From Dictyophora rubrovolvata (lineage: Eukaryota > Basidiomycota > Agaricomycetes > Phallales > Phallaceae), in assembly GCA_029959195.1 (NCBI GenBank), contig CP114121.1, positions 2,108,001 through 2,172,000 of the forward strand: 64,000 bases of DNA, in the 5' to 3' direction. Each line of letters opens with the position of its first letter. The first letter of the stretch is position 1. Positions 46,262 through 58,461 of the stretch are shown here, piece by piece. The translations under genes were made by a program, and so were the position numbers. Under the pieces are notes generated by a model, which was not told the origin of the DNA, made no database searches, and worked only from the letters and a program-made list of their open reading frames with translations.

Positions 46262-48337
46262 TCACTGCAATCGCTTATCCCAACCGGCCTTGATGGCCTC
46301 CTTGAGCAAGACCAAAGGACCTTCACTAGCAAAAGAGTTTTCACTCTTTGCTTCCTTCTCAAACCTATCGATGAAATCGTCCGGTGCCTCAATTTCATTC
46401 CCGGGGGTCCAATCACACTGATCAATGGAATATCTAAGAGTTTATGTTATTTAATCACTTGCGCATTCTCACCCCGAGAGATAATAAGTACATACCCCTC
46501 CCATTTAATTAGCCAAGCATAACGGGCAGGACCGTGAATTCCTCGGTCGTAGCGTCCAACAAACCGCTCAATGAAAAATTCTTCTATTGCTATACCTTGC
46601 ATCGTGCAACCCGGTCTAGAACAATGTTCTCGACCTGGAACAGATTCCGGTTTTTGTTTTAGCTTCCCTATGACAAGGTCAGAGAATTATAAATGTGGCA
46701 GTTCGATTTCGCATACATTCAACACTGAAAAAAATTTCGAATGAGTTTTGAGAGTATTTCTAATAAACTCACTTGTTGTCGATACAGGGTGGGCAGACGA
46801 ATTCCGTATCATCGCCAGTCATACGGCGAGCATTAACCGTGTCAATACCAACACACCCCCAATGAAACCAGAATTGACACCTAAAGTTAGCAATTCGGTC
46901 AATGGAAAAAAAAAGAACATTCACATGAAGGAACTCGCCTATCACATTGTATAAACTAAAGCGAGATTAGTAAACCCACGAGAAAAATTGAAAAAAATTG
47001 AACATATAAACCTGATGGCTTGTGTCAGTCGATCTGCCTTGTTTAGGCCAGATATCATCAGATACTTGAGATGTCTCTGGAGCCGAAGACGCGAGCTGTT
47101 TCGTTTTGTTAATGCCTAAAGTTCGAGGCGTACGAGAAGATCTTAAAGCATCTTCAGTATTAACACGACGTTGTTTGCGAGGTCTGGCCCTCGGGCGCAG
47201 CGGTTGGGTTGTGCTTGTTGGTGCGGTGCGTGGGCGCCTTTTACGTTTTTTCGGCAATAATGTTGAAGATGAGGAGTTTCCTTGGGTATTCTCTACGACA
47301 ACATTATGGTAGCGGTCGTCTTCCAGCTCTGAGATGTTTGTTAGCGGCGAATCGGCAAGGTTATAGGAAGAACGGGCGGTGGTTGGCGCGGACTCGGAAC
47401 TGGTGCCCAACGAGATGGGAGCGTCCAGAGATCCGTTCATTGCGGGTAAAGAATTAGCAGAATTGAATTGGGTACTAGACTCATACGGCGTTGAATGATT
47501 GGTTTGATGTGGCAGTTTTACGTTTTTGACGGTATCCAGAGGATTTACGCACACCAATGCCTCGTCATGGTAGTCTTCGTACTCGTCTTGCAAGTCTTGA
47601 GATGGCTCTTTAGCATATCTTGTTGAGACCGAAACAAATTAAAACAAGTTACCTTCTGGTATGAACGGTTAGGAACATGATACTGAAGACAGTACTAAGT
47701 CACATACCAGGGGGGTCATTGACAGCATTCTTCCATCGCTGAGTGATCACCGTCGCAGGACTCCCAGATGTCTGAAAATGCAGCGCATGGCGTGATAAAA
47801 GCGAGTCTATAACAGTTTCTTTATTACGCGTTATTCGTCCGGATAAAAAACGCGTAACATACCTCGCACATGGACGTTCTTGGATCGCAGCTCCTTCAAT
47901 TGGTCTTCAACGGTGGTGAAACGTGTATTCATTGTGTCGCGAAATTCTTCTAAACCCGCCCTTGTACTTGATGCACAGTTTTTGTAGCCTTCTTCAACAA
48001 TGTCCTTCAAATGTCTCATCTCCATGTAAATATCACGTAAACGATCAACATTCGATGAAGAGGCATAGTAGGGGAACGAGGGTGGGGGAGATGAAGACGG
48101 GATTGAAGGCAACCAGGATACAGGCAAACGGGTCTGGAGATTGACGATCTTTTCTGAAATGGCTTCGACCATTTCTTGTTGTTTCATTAGAATTTTGTCT
48201 TGCTGGGCGATACGCTCCAGTAGCCTGGTATGTAATGTTGCGATTGTGCGATCCACACGAGTCCCTACAGCAGCAGCGGTATTGTGCAATAAGACCATTA
48301 CATCCGAGTCTATCGGATCAACCTGGGAGGAGTGCAT
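46262..48337 (-). CDS. PHD finger and chromo-like nuclear protein
   Basis: Exons 48337-47863, 47806-47704, 47618-47012, 46955-46939, 46880-46773, 46724-46717, 46667-46496, 46433-46262; 553 residues. An N-terminal helical coiled region (LLERIAQQDKILMKQQ...) is followed by a long Ser/Thr-rich basic linker with nuclear-signal-like KKRKRRPR and RPRARPRKQRR. A PHD-type zinc finger comes next (FIQCDRCQFWFHWGCVGI, then TEFVCPPC), then a chromo-like segment (YAWLIKWEGYSIDQCDWTP). A chromatin-reading role is likely. The intron at 46881-46938 has a GC donor and cuts the finger between CD and RC. The 8-base exon at 46717-46724 is needed to keep frame. I do not see the usual first CxxC of the PHD finger. 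Confidence 0.8.
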
Positions 48338-48692
48338 ATCACGTTGGTAAATTAGATCAGGGTTCTTGTGAATATTGCCTTTGATACGAATGATTCAGTT
48401 GGGAATAGGCTAAGCGGGATAATTTAAAGACTTCACCTCAGTCTGGAATGCAGAGAAAGAGTTATGGGACAGACTCAATAACGAAAAAATTTGATCACAC
48501 ACCTGAGACAAATGGCGGAAAATAACACGTGGGAAGCTGTAAATTGAGGAAAACAAACATATACATAAGAGCTTCGAGCACCACAAAGACACGTGAATGC
48601 TTGAGACTTGAGAATTATTTTGTATTACGAAAGAACAAAAAACAAGCGATTGAGCGTAACAAAAAAACGGGACATAGAAAAAGAAAAAAAGA
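48338..48692. other. Intergenic, PHD gene promoter
   Basis: AT-rich with A runs just 3' of the tRNA gene on its template sense (a T run on the tRNA strand at about 48661-48690, fitting an RNA polymerase III terminator). No gene was seen. Confidence 0.6.
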
Positions 48693-48774
48693 TGGACGTT
48701 CTGGGAATCGAACCCAGGACCTTTCGTAGTCACAAGACTGCGAAACGAATGTTATACCCCTAAACCAAACGCCC
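48693..48774 (-). tRNA. tRNA-Ala(CGC) with 10-base intron
   Basis: On the minus strand the cloverleaf folds fully: acceptor GGGCGTT/AACGTCC with discriminator A, D arm GTT...AAC, anticodon stem TTCGT/ACGAA, T arm CTGGG-TTCGATT-CCCAG. The anticodon loop is 17 bases; removing a 10-base intron (GTCTTGTGAC, 48729-48738) at the canonical site after position 37 leaves TTCGCAT, anticodon CGC, reading GCG (Ala). Pair 3-70 is G-U, the major alanine identity element, which supports the call. Internal promoter boxes are present (TGGTTTAGGGG as A box, GGTTCGATTCC as B box). A T run follows the 3' end. Confidence 0.92.
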
Positions 48775-48873
48775 GTGACATCCACCTTTCAATAAAAATT
48801 ACCATGATGCATAAGACACGCCGGCAGTCTGAGATTTCCTAATTCAACTCGTCACTAGCATTTCCCCCTCGCC

Positions 48874-49402
48874 ATGCCAGTCGACTATGATACAGCCGTA
48901 AAACAAGAGCTAGCTTATTTATCGGCTTTCCATCCCACACCAAACGACATTCCAGGATGTCTTTCTTTATTTGACGAGTTTTTACGCTGCAATGGTGAGC
49001 CGGTATTCATTCATGCTACAAGTTGTCTCTTTCGAATGTAATCTAAGCCTGAGCTTCATCAATGTCAGTTCTAGGTTCGCAGATGCGTTCGCTCTATCGT
49101 TATGGTGAAATGGCTTCATGCAGCAGAAAGGGAGAAGACGTCAAATTCTGCATGAGTCTAAAGGGTTTGTCGGCTGAAGAGAAACGCACGGAATGGTTGA
49201 AAAGGCGAGCGGAATGGTGGGCTCAGCGACGGTTGACAAAAAGCAGCGAAGATGTATGGGATATTAGAACGTAAGTAGATTACTCCCGTTCTCCCTTTTC
49301 ATGATAACCTATTCGCCGGCTAGTGAACCTTTAAAAGACTATCCTCCACCCCCGTCAGCAGTGGAAGACAGCATTAACGCCATGCACCCGCGAATACAAT
49401 GA
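48874..49402 (+). CDS. EMI1-like (DUF3128) small protein
   Basis: Exons 48874-48994, 49069-49270, 49324-49402; 133 residues. The central segment LFDEFLRCN, then LYRYGEMASCSRKGEDVKFCMSLK, matches the DUF3128 family that includes yeast EMI1 (early meiotic induction, also linked to mitochondrial function): spaced cysteines followed by EEKRTEWLKRRAEWWA. The Cys spacing (CN, then C-x8-C) is typical of the family, which is thought to act in the mitochondrial intermembrane space or cytosol. The C-terminus is Pro-rich (PLKDYPPPPSAVED). It is divergent from the tRNA gene. All introns are GT-AG. Confidence 0.85.
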
Positions 49403-49712
49403 GCTACCCGCATCAGGGTTGCAATCTTACTTAAAATAAAATGTTGACTTGCGAGCTCCTTTTTCCGTAGAAGACTACATTCTTACAAATGTAAGCTACA
49501 AGAAATAATAAAGTACAGCTATGTAGGCTAAAAAAATTTCTTCTTCACATAGGTAGACCAAATAGGTAAGAGTAGCGATAATATGAATCGGCGATAAATA
49601 ATGTTATAATACATCAAAAATGGAGAGGCGAAAAAAAAACACGAGAAAATGATGGATTAAGAGTACTGGTGAGGATATTATGGGGACCGGGAAGTGCGAT
49701 ACGTTTTTGTAA
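49403..49712. other. Intergenic, convergent 3' ends
   Basis: The 3' ends of the EMI1-like and PP2C genes meet here. The sequence is A-rich with AATAAA-like words near 49506-49512. Nothing else was seen. Confidence 0.55.
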
Positions 49713-51265
49713 TCAATGTTTGAATCGTACAACAAGTACGGTAACGTTGTCCGTCGTGAAATGATCTAACGCGTACCTGAGCAGCGTGCTAGACATTTCT
49801 TGCGGGTCGTCAATATCCTGTACTAAATCGACGACTTTTTGATCATCCGCAACATCCCAAAGCTAATCATGAACAGTCAGCACAAGATATTCAAACGAAC
49901 GAATCTTTACGTACACCATCACATGCAATGACCAAAAATTCATCTTCAGGGCTCAACTCTGTCTCGGTGGTGTACGGTGAGCCAACAACAAACTCCTTCA
50001 TCGACGAGTCTCCCAGCGCTCTCGTGACAGCCAAAACGCCATTAACTCGGTTATTCATCACGAACCCTCCAGCATCCATAATTCGTTTTGCTTCCTGCTT
50101 GTCGCTTCCTTTATGATCGTAAGTCAGTCTCACTGCTTTTCCCCCTCGGCACAACACCGCCCGAGCATCTCCAACATTGGCAGTATACAAGACACGCCTC
50201 AAAGATCCTTTTTCTTTTTGCGTGATGTCAGTCACCTGTGGAGGAACAACTGTGACAATATTGTTAGACTGAGATCGTGAGGATCCACCCAAGATCTGGA
50301 TAGTTTCACGTATTCGGTTCGACCGCTTCTCAGGTTCGGTACTAGTGCCATTCGCAAGCGAAGAATCTTGGGACTGAATGGGAGATTCAAGGTAATTATT
50401 AAAAAAGCTCTGGCCGCCCTGATTATCTTCTATGCGAAGAAACGCCGTCACGACTGTGCATCCAGAATGTGTCTGGCCATCTTCCGCCAACTTGGAAAGA
50501 TAGGAGTCCACGGCATGGAAAGTAGTATTTAAGACTTCCGGAATCGGTGTTGTATTTTGTATGCGCAGGGCGTCCAAGAAATACTGTAATGAGTTTAGTG
50601 TGATTGCATCCAAAAAAAGCGAAGTGCCACTCTTCATCTTACTTCGTGAAAATGCGAGCCACACCATTCGGCAGCATGCTTCCCAGCATGACCGTCAAAA
50701 ATAGCCCAATAACCTTGTCCTCGTACGTTAGCAAAATCAGCGATAAAACCATAAGCGTCTTCCATCGTCCGTCTGCTGCCTCTATCTTCAGAGATGCCGA
50801 TAGCATAAAAATCGGACTCGGACGGATGCTGATTTAAGGCCTATAAAGATTTTTCCAAGGGCGTGTTACATTTTGTTTCACGATCGAAGAAGAAAAGCTT
50901 GAACTCACGCCATAGGTATTAGGTCCTTCCGCAGTTGTTACGGTCTTTGAGCGAGCATTCGGCGAATCGGTAAAAGTTGGGGTGGATGCGACTTGCGAAA
51001 GTCGTGGATTTGTGCTCGATTGCGAATCACCCCGCTTCCGCGTTCTATAATTCCAAGGTTAATCTACATGTTTTATCACGAAAATGCGCAAAATCCAATC
51101 CCAACTTACAGAATAGAGCTGAGACGTGATGGTACTGAACCCGATTCACTACCTTGCGTACTGTTAGGATCTAATCGCGTAATTAGTATCAAAGCTTTAA
51201 AATAAAAGAAGAAAAATCATACCGGAAGGCTGGATATCGATACTTAAATTCTTGTCGAAAACCAT
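49713..51265 (-). CDS. PP2C-type protein serine/threonine phosphatase
   Basis: Metal-dependent phosphatase. Exons 51265-51223, 51170-51110, 51044-50909, 50840-50643, 50583-49915, 49862-49713; 418 residues. The PP2C motifs occur in order: EDRGSRRTMEDAY, YWAIFDGHAGKHAAEW (metal-binding Asp), HSGCTVVTAFL, LYTANVGDARAVLCRGG, LTYDHKGSDKQEAKRI, NGVLAVTRALGDSSMKEFVV, EFLVIACDGLWDVADDQ, and TTDNVTVLVV. The family is closest in layout to yeast Ptc1, which acts on stress MAP kinase and cell wall signalling; a 70-residue Ser/Asn-rich insert separates the third and fourth motifs. The N-terminal 100 residues are disordered. Three copies of GATCTCGA lie 167-196 bases before the start codon. Confidence 0.92.
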
Positions 51266-51978
51266 GAAAGAGAGAAAAGAGTAATTAGAAGAAACAAAGT
51301 GCGCAGACTGTCGTTAATCAAAAACAAAAAGCAGCTTGTGACAGAGTCACAAGTCTTGTACCACTGGTAGGGGGCGCTAATTCTGTGGCGCGCTCTGGAC
51401 GTTATGACGACATTAAATACCAAAAACAAGAGATCTCGAGTGATCTCGAAGTGGATCTCGAACATTTTTCTCAAGGACCGGTTTCTCTTCCGGGTTTTTC
51501 TTTGTAAAAGTATATCACTTCGCACATTAATCTGTCTATTTCAAAAAGCTGTAAAAAAGATGACAGCATGATTCCTTGAGGTACCCAATTGGAAGGAATC
51601 CTCCGATCCAGGCCACGAGGTGATTTCGCCTGGACATAATCACCCGGTCCAATCATTCACCTCATTCACCTCAACAATGGCCCGGGAATTAGTAAAGAGC
51701 TGCTGAGAAAAACAGCCAATCCGACACAGAGCAGAGCGGCGCTATTTGTTTTAGTCCAATATCTCACCATGAGGAGAAAAAGGCCCAAAAGAAGGCAAGA
51801 AGAAAGACAGGCAAAATCCGGTGCCCACAAAATTTCGAGTCAAGGTGTGCCAAAGATTATTTTTTTTGACACAGCCATTATTGTTCATCATTGTTCCTAA
51901 TCGTGTTTCAAGTGGCATACCGCACTCGTATACCCTTCGTGCGCTCCAGAGCTATGGCTAGCTATTAAGAGCCAAATC
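51266..51978. other. Intergenic, PP2C promoter and UPF2 3' end
   Basis: About 710 bases with the GATCTCGA cluster described separately. No gene was recognised. Confidence 0.55.
51432..51461. promoter_or_regulatory. Triple GATCTCGA repeat upstream of PP2C gene
   Basis: Three exact copies of the 8-base word GATCTCGA at 51432-51439, 51442-51449 and 51454-51461, spaced 10 and 12 bases apart, about one DNA turn. Nearby, an inverted repeat CTTGTGAC-AGA-GTCACAAG lies at 51335-51353. Both are in the presumed PP2C promoter and could bind a regulator. This is pattern-based inference only. Confidence 0.35.
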
Positions 51979-54900
51979 TTACGTGTCAGAACCGCTCGAT
52001 GACATACATTTGAATTCCTCAATCTCTTCTCGTTGTTCGTAATCAAGCACAAACTGTTTCAAATGCTGTTGCTCGGCTTGATCTAGACGCTGCGCCTCTC
52101 GGGTATGAACCGCAAGTGCAGTCGTAGTCGGTACGGGAAGGGGCTTAGTCTGTCAAGAAAAAAAAGGAGGAATCGAGGAATCGAATAAATCTCAAATTCG
52201 GAATTAACTCCACAATCTATTAAACATACCTGAACTTTATTTCCCTTCTTGGTAACAAAAGTAAATTTCATGATGCCTTCTCTTTCCGACTCGGCATTCT
52301 CGGCGTCGTCGATCCGTTTCTTCCTCAGTCCTCCGGGTAGCGTAGACGTATCCCAAAGTGCAAGTGCAGTGCGTTTGTCCACTTTCCTGGTCTCGCCAGA
52401 GTCAGACACCATCTTTGCAAGCTCCTTCGCAAAATCAGCCTCCTCTGACTCGGAAGGTCCCAGATTTTCATGCTGTGCAGAAAATACAACTACTTCTTCT
52501 GGAGAAGGAGGTCGATCTTCGTCCTAATTCATCAATCAGGATTGAGCACGTCAGACAATTCATCGAAGTTTGATGGCTTACAGATCCTTCTTGAACTGAG
52601 CTCCCATCTTCTTCCTCCTCTTCTTCAGGGCGCTCAACTTCTTCGTCACCACTCTCGTTGTCGCTCTCGTCACCATCATCTCCTAGGAAACATATTAAAT
52701 CCTAAATTAATTGGCAAAACAGGGGTCACGGGATTTTACCTGAGGCACCGTGAGCAAATACTGAATTGAACATTTCATCCACAGCAGAAGCCGCTTCTTC
52801 GTATGTCTTGTATCTCAGGAGTTGTGGGCGCACAGCCTTAATCACAGATATTATTGTCAGTAATTGATTATCAGCAATTAAGAGAGCTCTAACCTCAAGA
52901 GAATCCGATAGCATGAACTCAGTATCCATAGGAAGAGGTTCTTTACATAGCGTATACATCTACGCAGAAGATTTAGTCATAATGTACTTCGAAGAAAAAA
53001 GGTCGGACATACTTGGAAGAAGGTCAAGAAATTATCAAGTTTCTTTTTCTGGCTTCCTCGATCGAAACACATTCCGACGGTATCTAGCAAAGTACAAACT
53101 AAACGGACTCGGAAATAATCATCTGGGGCATCTATAGGGCAATGGAGCCCTGGTAATGGTCGGCCTTCGGCTACAAAAACATATTAGAAATTTGGAGGTG
53201 CAGGAAATACAGCAATACTACTTACGATGACCGAAAGTCACCAAAGACCAAAGGGTATCGAAAATTATTCCGGAACCAATTAATCTATAGATATACAACT
53301 CTCCCAGATATTTCATCGACGATAATCTACGTTGATTGGCCTTATAAACATTCTGTTCGAGTCCAAGTCTGATGTCTTCAAGAACGCGGTCAACTATAGC
53401 GATGGAAAACGCCGGGTGGTATCTTTGTAAATCGTAAGTCAGCATAGCCAACAAACTGATGTTGCTGTATTTGATTTTCCACGGCTTCGTGAAGACATTA
53501 TACAGGGTTTTGGAGACCTTCAAAATCGTAAATACTTGGTGTTGGTAAACCTTAAAAAAACATACCTCTCCATCTTCCCAGTCCAGTTTCCGCAACAGCC
53601 TCAGAACTTTGTCAATAGTCTTCTTAGCAAGAATGTCATAGATTAAATGACGAATGAACAGGACCATAGTCGAGCGTTCTTTAACTTGGCGAGGCGAACG
53701 CTCAGGGGGGTTGGACTAAACAGATTATTAGCAAACGACCAGAATAACCATACGTTAAACCCACCTGATAGTACGCATTTTCAAGTAACAGCTGCTGCCT
53801 TTGATCCAGATGTTGCATGCTTTGTTTGCGACGCATCAAGTCAACCTACAATAAACAACTCAGCTATAGCCCAAACCAAATGAACAGTCAATACCATGGC
53901 CTTAAACCGAGGACCGGTATCTTCGCTCCGGAGCAGGAAACGACCACACCCTTCCAGTAGCATAGCAAGGTTGTCAACATTGACACCAGTAAAGTTGTCC
54001 AGGCACACTTTGAACATATGCAAGATAAGGTGAGACGGAACAATACGGAATTTCGTGAGAACAGATATGAAAGTAATATTCTACGAAAAAAGAACCATTC
54101 AGTGGAGCAGTATACGCTAAAGGCGAGAGATCGTACCCTAAGTCTCGCTTCCGCGAGCTCGGCAATGACATTTTTCTTCCTTTGCAAGTAACGGAACTCC
54201 TCGTCGAGCTGGATTCCAATCAGATGGTGCTCAGCAGGCAAGACTTCTTCTATACGTACGATAGCCACCAATTCAGTACCAATGTCGGGCATGTACCTGG
54301 AAAGAATAGCCACAAGACGACCATAATAAGGAAGCAAATCAATACGATTCTTCGGAGTCTGTCCCAAGAACTAATTAACGAGGGTGGTGTCAGTGTCAGT
54401 TTTGCAATTTCTTTGGAAAAAAACTTGAGACTTACTTTGACGAGCCGCTTCCTTGCTGCCTTTGAGTTCAAGAACGCAAAATCTATGGCAGCTTGATCGA
54501 TCAAACTGCGATTGGTGGCATCCGGAAGACGCGTAAGTAGTGTAGTGAGGAGTTGTGAGGGCCCAGGAGCGGTTGCCAACGTAGGTGTACCGGGCGGTGA
54601 AGGTGAACCACCACGCGAAGCAGTCGGAGTGGGTAAACTACAACAGAAAGAGTAAAGGCATTAATAGAGACACTCGTTTAGAGAAAGACTGCACTTACTC
54701 GTCCTCGTATTCGTCGACAGTCCCGTTGGACACTGTCTCCATTTTATTGGCTGAAGACAAGCTTTCAAGTTCTTTCCTGAGTTGACGAATTTCTGCGTCC
54801 TCCGCTTCTTTGGAAAGTTGATCAGGTTTATCAGATTCCGCAACGACTGGCACAGGTACAGGAAGACCAGTCTTATCACCAGTATCTTGAGCAAGAACTC

Positions 54901-56421
54901 CTTTAGGAAGACAATCGCGCAAATCAGGAATATCCTCGTAAAACTTGCGCTCCTCTTCGTCCGACCATTTACTAGTTGTAGGCAGAACAGTTTCTTCCTC
55001 CTGATTTAAGCCCGTACCCGTCGAAAGCATTAACACGGACTCATTCTTGTGAGAAGCAGTGGGAAGAGTAGGCATTTGAAGATAAAGCGATTCCGATAGG
55101 CTGCAAACTGTGTAGACATCTGGGAATGACGAAATGCTCGAATGACTAACGTATGACACCCTGTAAGAAGTTTTTCATAATTCTTGGTCATCTTCTCGTA
55201 GGCTTGCTGCCGGTCTTCAAAGATTTCGCCTGAACGAATATATGCCTCGTGATTACGTCGATCTTGTTCTTGAAGGCGCTGATGAAAAAAAGGTGAATGT
55301 TCAGAAGAATTTTTAGGGGATCTAGATTTAGAAGGTGCCAACATTATGTTCCGTGAGCAGTTTCTTGGAAACGCTTTCAAAGTATCCTTCGCACATTCGC
55401 TTGAACCTGTCTCGGATATCCTTTTCGACAAGCTCCTCTGCCTCATTGAGAACCTGTCGCTGTGGTGGCAATTGAGTTGATTTCTCCTGCTCCACAGAAG
55501 ATAACGTGCCGGGTTCAGCCGAAGAAGAAATTTGCTTGTTGGAACCGGGAGGCGGGGTAATGCCTAAGAAAGGCCTCGAGAAATATCTCAAGAATGTTGT
55601 CAGGAGAGGCAATGAAAATAAGTTAGAGTCATTGGATAACTGCAAATACACGGCGGTATTACGTCAACAAACAAAACAAATAAGAGTAAAAATTAGACCA
55701 AATGTCAAGACATACCAGCTCTTTTAGCGTTTTCATTATCCATTCTCCACCGCTACGATTTGGTGCATCTTTTATAATGCCAACAAGCGCAAGTTCGGCA
55801 CAAACACGGAGGACAGGACGTTGGCGTGTGATACGTGCGGACTCGTCTTTCTCGCGTTGCTCAGGTGTTAGTGCATTCAGTGCAGCGCGCGGAGAGGCTG
55901 CCAATAAGCCGACGAAAAGGGTGATGACAGCCGGGGTAAAGGTCTTAGGAAACCTCCTATGCAGAGCGGAGATAATCTACAAAAGACAGTTGCTAGGTTT
56001 GATAACATAAAGACAGCGGATAAAGTACCTCAGTGGCACTCCATACATCCCTCTCTGTTTTGCAACGACCTACGCCTTCAATGATAGCACTTGCTATTTC
56101 GTCAATATATTTCTCTAATGAGAGGGACTCGATATCCTTGAGAATCGTGTCCCTGTTTTCGCTTCCAATTGTCAGGCGCATTCGTTTAATGAGTGAGGTA
56201 TGCCTCTTCAAAGAGGAATCAAGACTCTTGGATAATTCTATAGCAAAGAAGAACGTCTACATGTGTCCAACAAAACCAAAAAACCACCGTTTCACGGACG
56301 TACCTTGAACTTGTGCATTCAAAGCTTTAAGCTTCATGCGTTTCGCTTTCCGAGTGGATTCTTCATCTTCTTTAGACGTTATTGATGCGGTTGTGTTGTT
56401 CACGACATTATTGGTTTCCAT
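51979..56421 (-). CDS. UPF2: Nonsense-mediated decay factor UPF2
   Basis: UPF2 bridges UPF1 and the UPF3/exon-junction complex in nonsense-mediated mRNA decay. It is a large multi-exon gene with at least fifteen short introns. The N-terminus (METNNVVNN..., 56421-56304) leads into the first MIF4G repeat (SLKRHTSLIKRMRLTI, YIDEIASAIIEGV, TPAVITLFVGLLAASPRAAL). A second MIF4G part (GPSQLLTTLLTRLPDATNR, 54580-54250) and a third (VLRLLRKLDWEDGE, 53670-53200) follow, then an acidic Glu/Asp run (about 52680-52600). The conserved C-terminus binds UPF1 (TLPGGLRKKR, FTFVTKKGNKVQ), ending at the stop 51979. The first three exons were traced exactly (56421-56304, 56237-56029, then from about 55978); the internal ones were checked for frame only in part. 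Confidence 0.92.
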
Positions 56422-56758
56422 TAGATGTTTACAAAGAGCTCACATGTACAAAAACATTCGAGGGAAACAAGGATGTGTGATGCCAGGTTTAATGAGGAAC
56501 CTATGTGACACGCAGACGTCACACTAATCATGCCACGGCAAAGGGCCTGGGTGGGTGATATAATACCTCGTTGAAAATCATGACGAGCAGTGACAGAAGT
56601 ATGCAGTATCATGCCTCTTTTGCAATCAATGCAAATTATCATTAAACAGACTTGTGTGCAACAACAGAATACAAAACACAATAGTTATCTATACAAAAAT
56701 TCCCGGGGCGAGTGTATGTAAAATAATTATCAATACACTTTGGCAATTGCGATGATTT

Positions 56759-57929
56759 TTAGGCATTATACACAGATTTTGCAGAAAATTCAAATACAGT
56801 ATCCAGGCTTTCTTGGTCGACTCCGAGTTCGATTAACGATTCTCGAGCACATTCGTACCAATCGTTGGGGGTATCATACACGCCGGTTGAGCTCGGCTTG
56901 GAAGAGCCAAACATGATCCGTTGGAATCCAAATGCTTCAACGACGGGTCCCACTAAGGAATAATGAAAAATTAAGCGGTGTTAAGAGTTGAGCAAAAGAA
57001 AGACACTCACAAAACATCTTGACCTTCTTTTTCCATTCCGACTGACTTTTACCGTCCTCAGATGTTTCGGAGGTCGCGTTCCATTGAGGAGGAAGATATT
57101 TGACATATACGGAAGGGAACAAAGACAAGGTCGCAACATTATTTTGGTATATCAAATAAGTGGAGTGGGTCAATAATTTGACGAGCGAAATATCAAGGTC
57201 GTGAGGAGGAGGAAGGAAGTTGGCTGTTACGTCTCTGTAAGATATGCAGCTTGCAACGGCAGTCAAAGTATGAACATACATAGAATAATGGCACCGCCTG
57301 GCGGAGGGACGAAAACACCGTCTCCGGACTTGTATACCGCAGTCAGTAATTCTTCAAGCCCCTCTGGTCCCTCAATAGAAGACTGAATGTTGATATCCAC
57401 AACACAGGCATTCTCGAGGGCCCATCTCAAACCGCCAATCAAACTCTGAGAATTTCGAGTAAATGCGACCGACAGTGTAACATGTGTTTCTCCGAACTTT
57501 GGAACCTCAGCCAGCGGTCCTTGTTCGAGATTAACCGGTAGTAACACAGATAAGATCTTCATTAACGGGTATTTTTGTTTGATACTGTGGAGAATAAATA
57601 TAGTACATATTACACAGTAATCAGATAACTCACACATCCAGCGTATCTGAAGAAGCATCTGCTGGCAGTGATATAACAACGCCATGAACGTTTCGAGGAG
57701 ATATTCTCCCGATACTGGCCCGCCACTGATCAAGATCGATTTGGGAGTTAAGATTGGCATCGATGACAGCAGTTGGATGAGTAAAAGCCGGACTATGGGC
57801 TATAGGGAAGCTTTCAGATGTGCTCGAATTTGGAGGTGTGAACGCGGAAATCGGAAGAGTAGGCAAGTTCTTGGGTCTACGACGCGCACCGACACCATGT
57901 AAACCAGAAGGAGCTTTAGAATCGGACAT
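56759..57929 (-). CDS. Amidohydrolase-like protein
   Basis: Exons 57929-57634, 57584-57280, about 57232-57011, 56952-56759; about 338 residues. The C-terminal segment VGPVVEAFGFQRIMFGSSKP resembles the last strand-helix of amidohydrolase family 2 enzymes (usually EAFGPDRLMFGSDWP), in which the aspartate binds the metal. Here it is Ser (GSSKP), and no HxH motif is visible, so catalysis may be lost. An N-terminal 30 residues are Pro/Ser-rich. The junction between exons 2 and 3 is uncertain: either a second AG in TTACAGAG or a later donor gives a frame, and the length changes by two residues. Function is unknown. Confidence 0.68.
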
Positions 57930-58461
57930 GGTGGTGAGAATAATACAACAATGTAAAATGTCTGAAGGAAGGCTAGAGGAACAGTTGGAATTTTTGAACA
58001 ATAAGGACGTTCGAAGTCTAGCGAAGTCCTGATATAGTTTGCAGGTTGAACTTGGGCGCTTGATTGCGATGTTTGTCTGACCGTGGCTGTCAGTACAATG
58101 TCGTCCAGGGAACTGAGATCATTGACAATAGTGACTGGCGGTGTAATGTTGAAATCCGAGCTCAGACTACTAATGTAGCATGCATGGGGACCTTACGTGC
58201 ATTAATTATTCAGTACTAGCGTGGTCTTGAAACTCGACCTGACTCGGACATGCGCCACTTTCGCTCATCCAGGCTCAGGTTTGGGTTTGTATATGATGCT
58301 ATCAACACTGGAAACACCGTTCGATGGAATATCATGATCCACTGCTCTCAACTTCGTCCAGCAGTCTCATTTGAGGCCCAAGATGCACTCGGGGTGAACG
58401 GGCTAGTAAGACCTCACCGTTGTCAGTGATTGTAATATTTCAAGTCAGCTCGGCGACGCTA
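57930..58461. other. Intergenic
   Basis: Promoter of the amidohydrolase-like gene and the 3' end of the HD-domain gene. No other feature was seen. Confidence 0.55.

Noticed and set aside
51335-51353. Similarity between the PP2C promoter palindrome and the tRNA intron (CTTGTGAC)
   Set aside because: An eight-base match is expected by chance in 64 kb and no wider similarity surrounds it.
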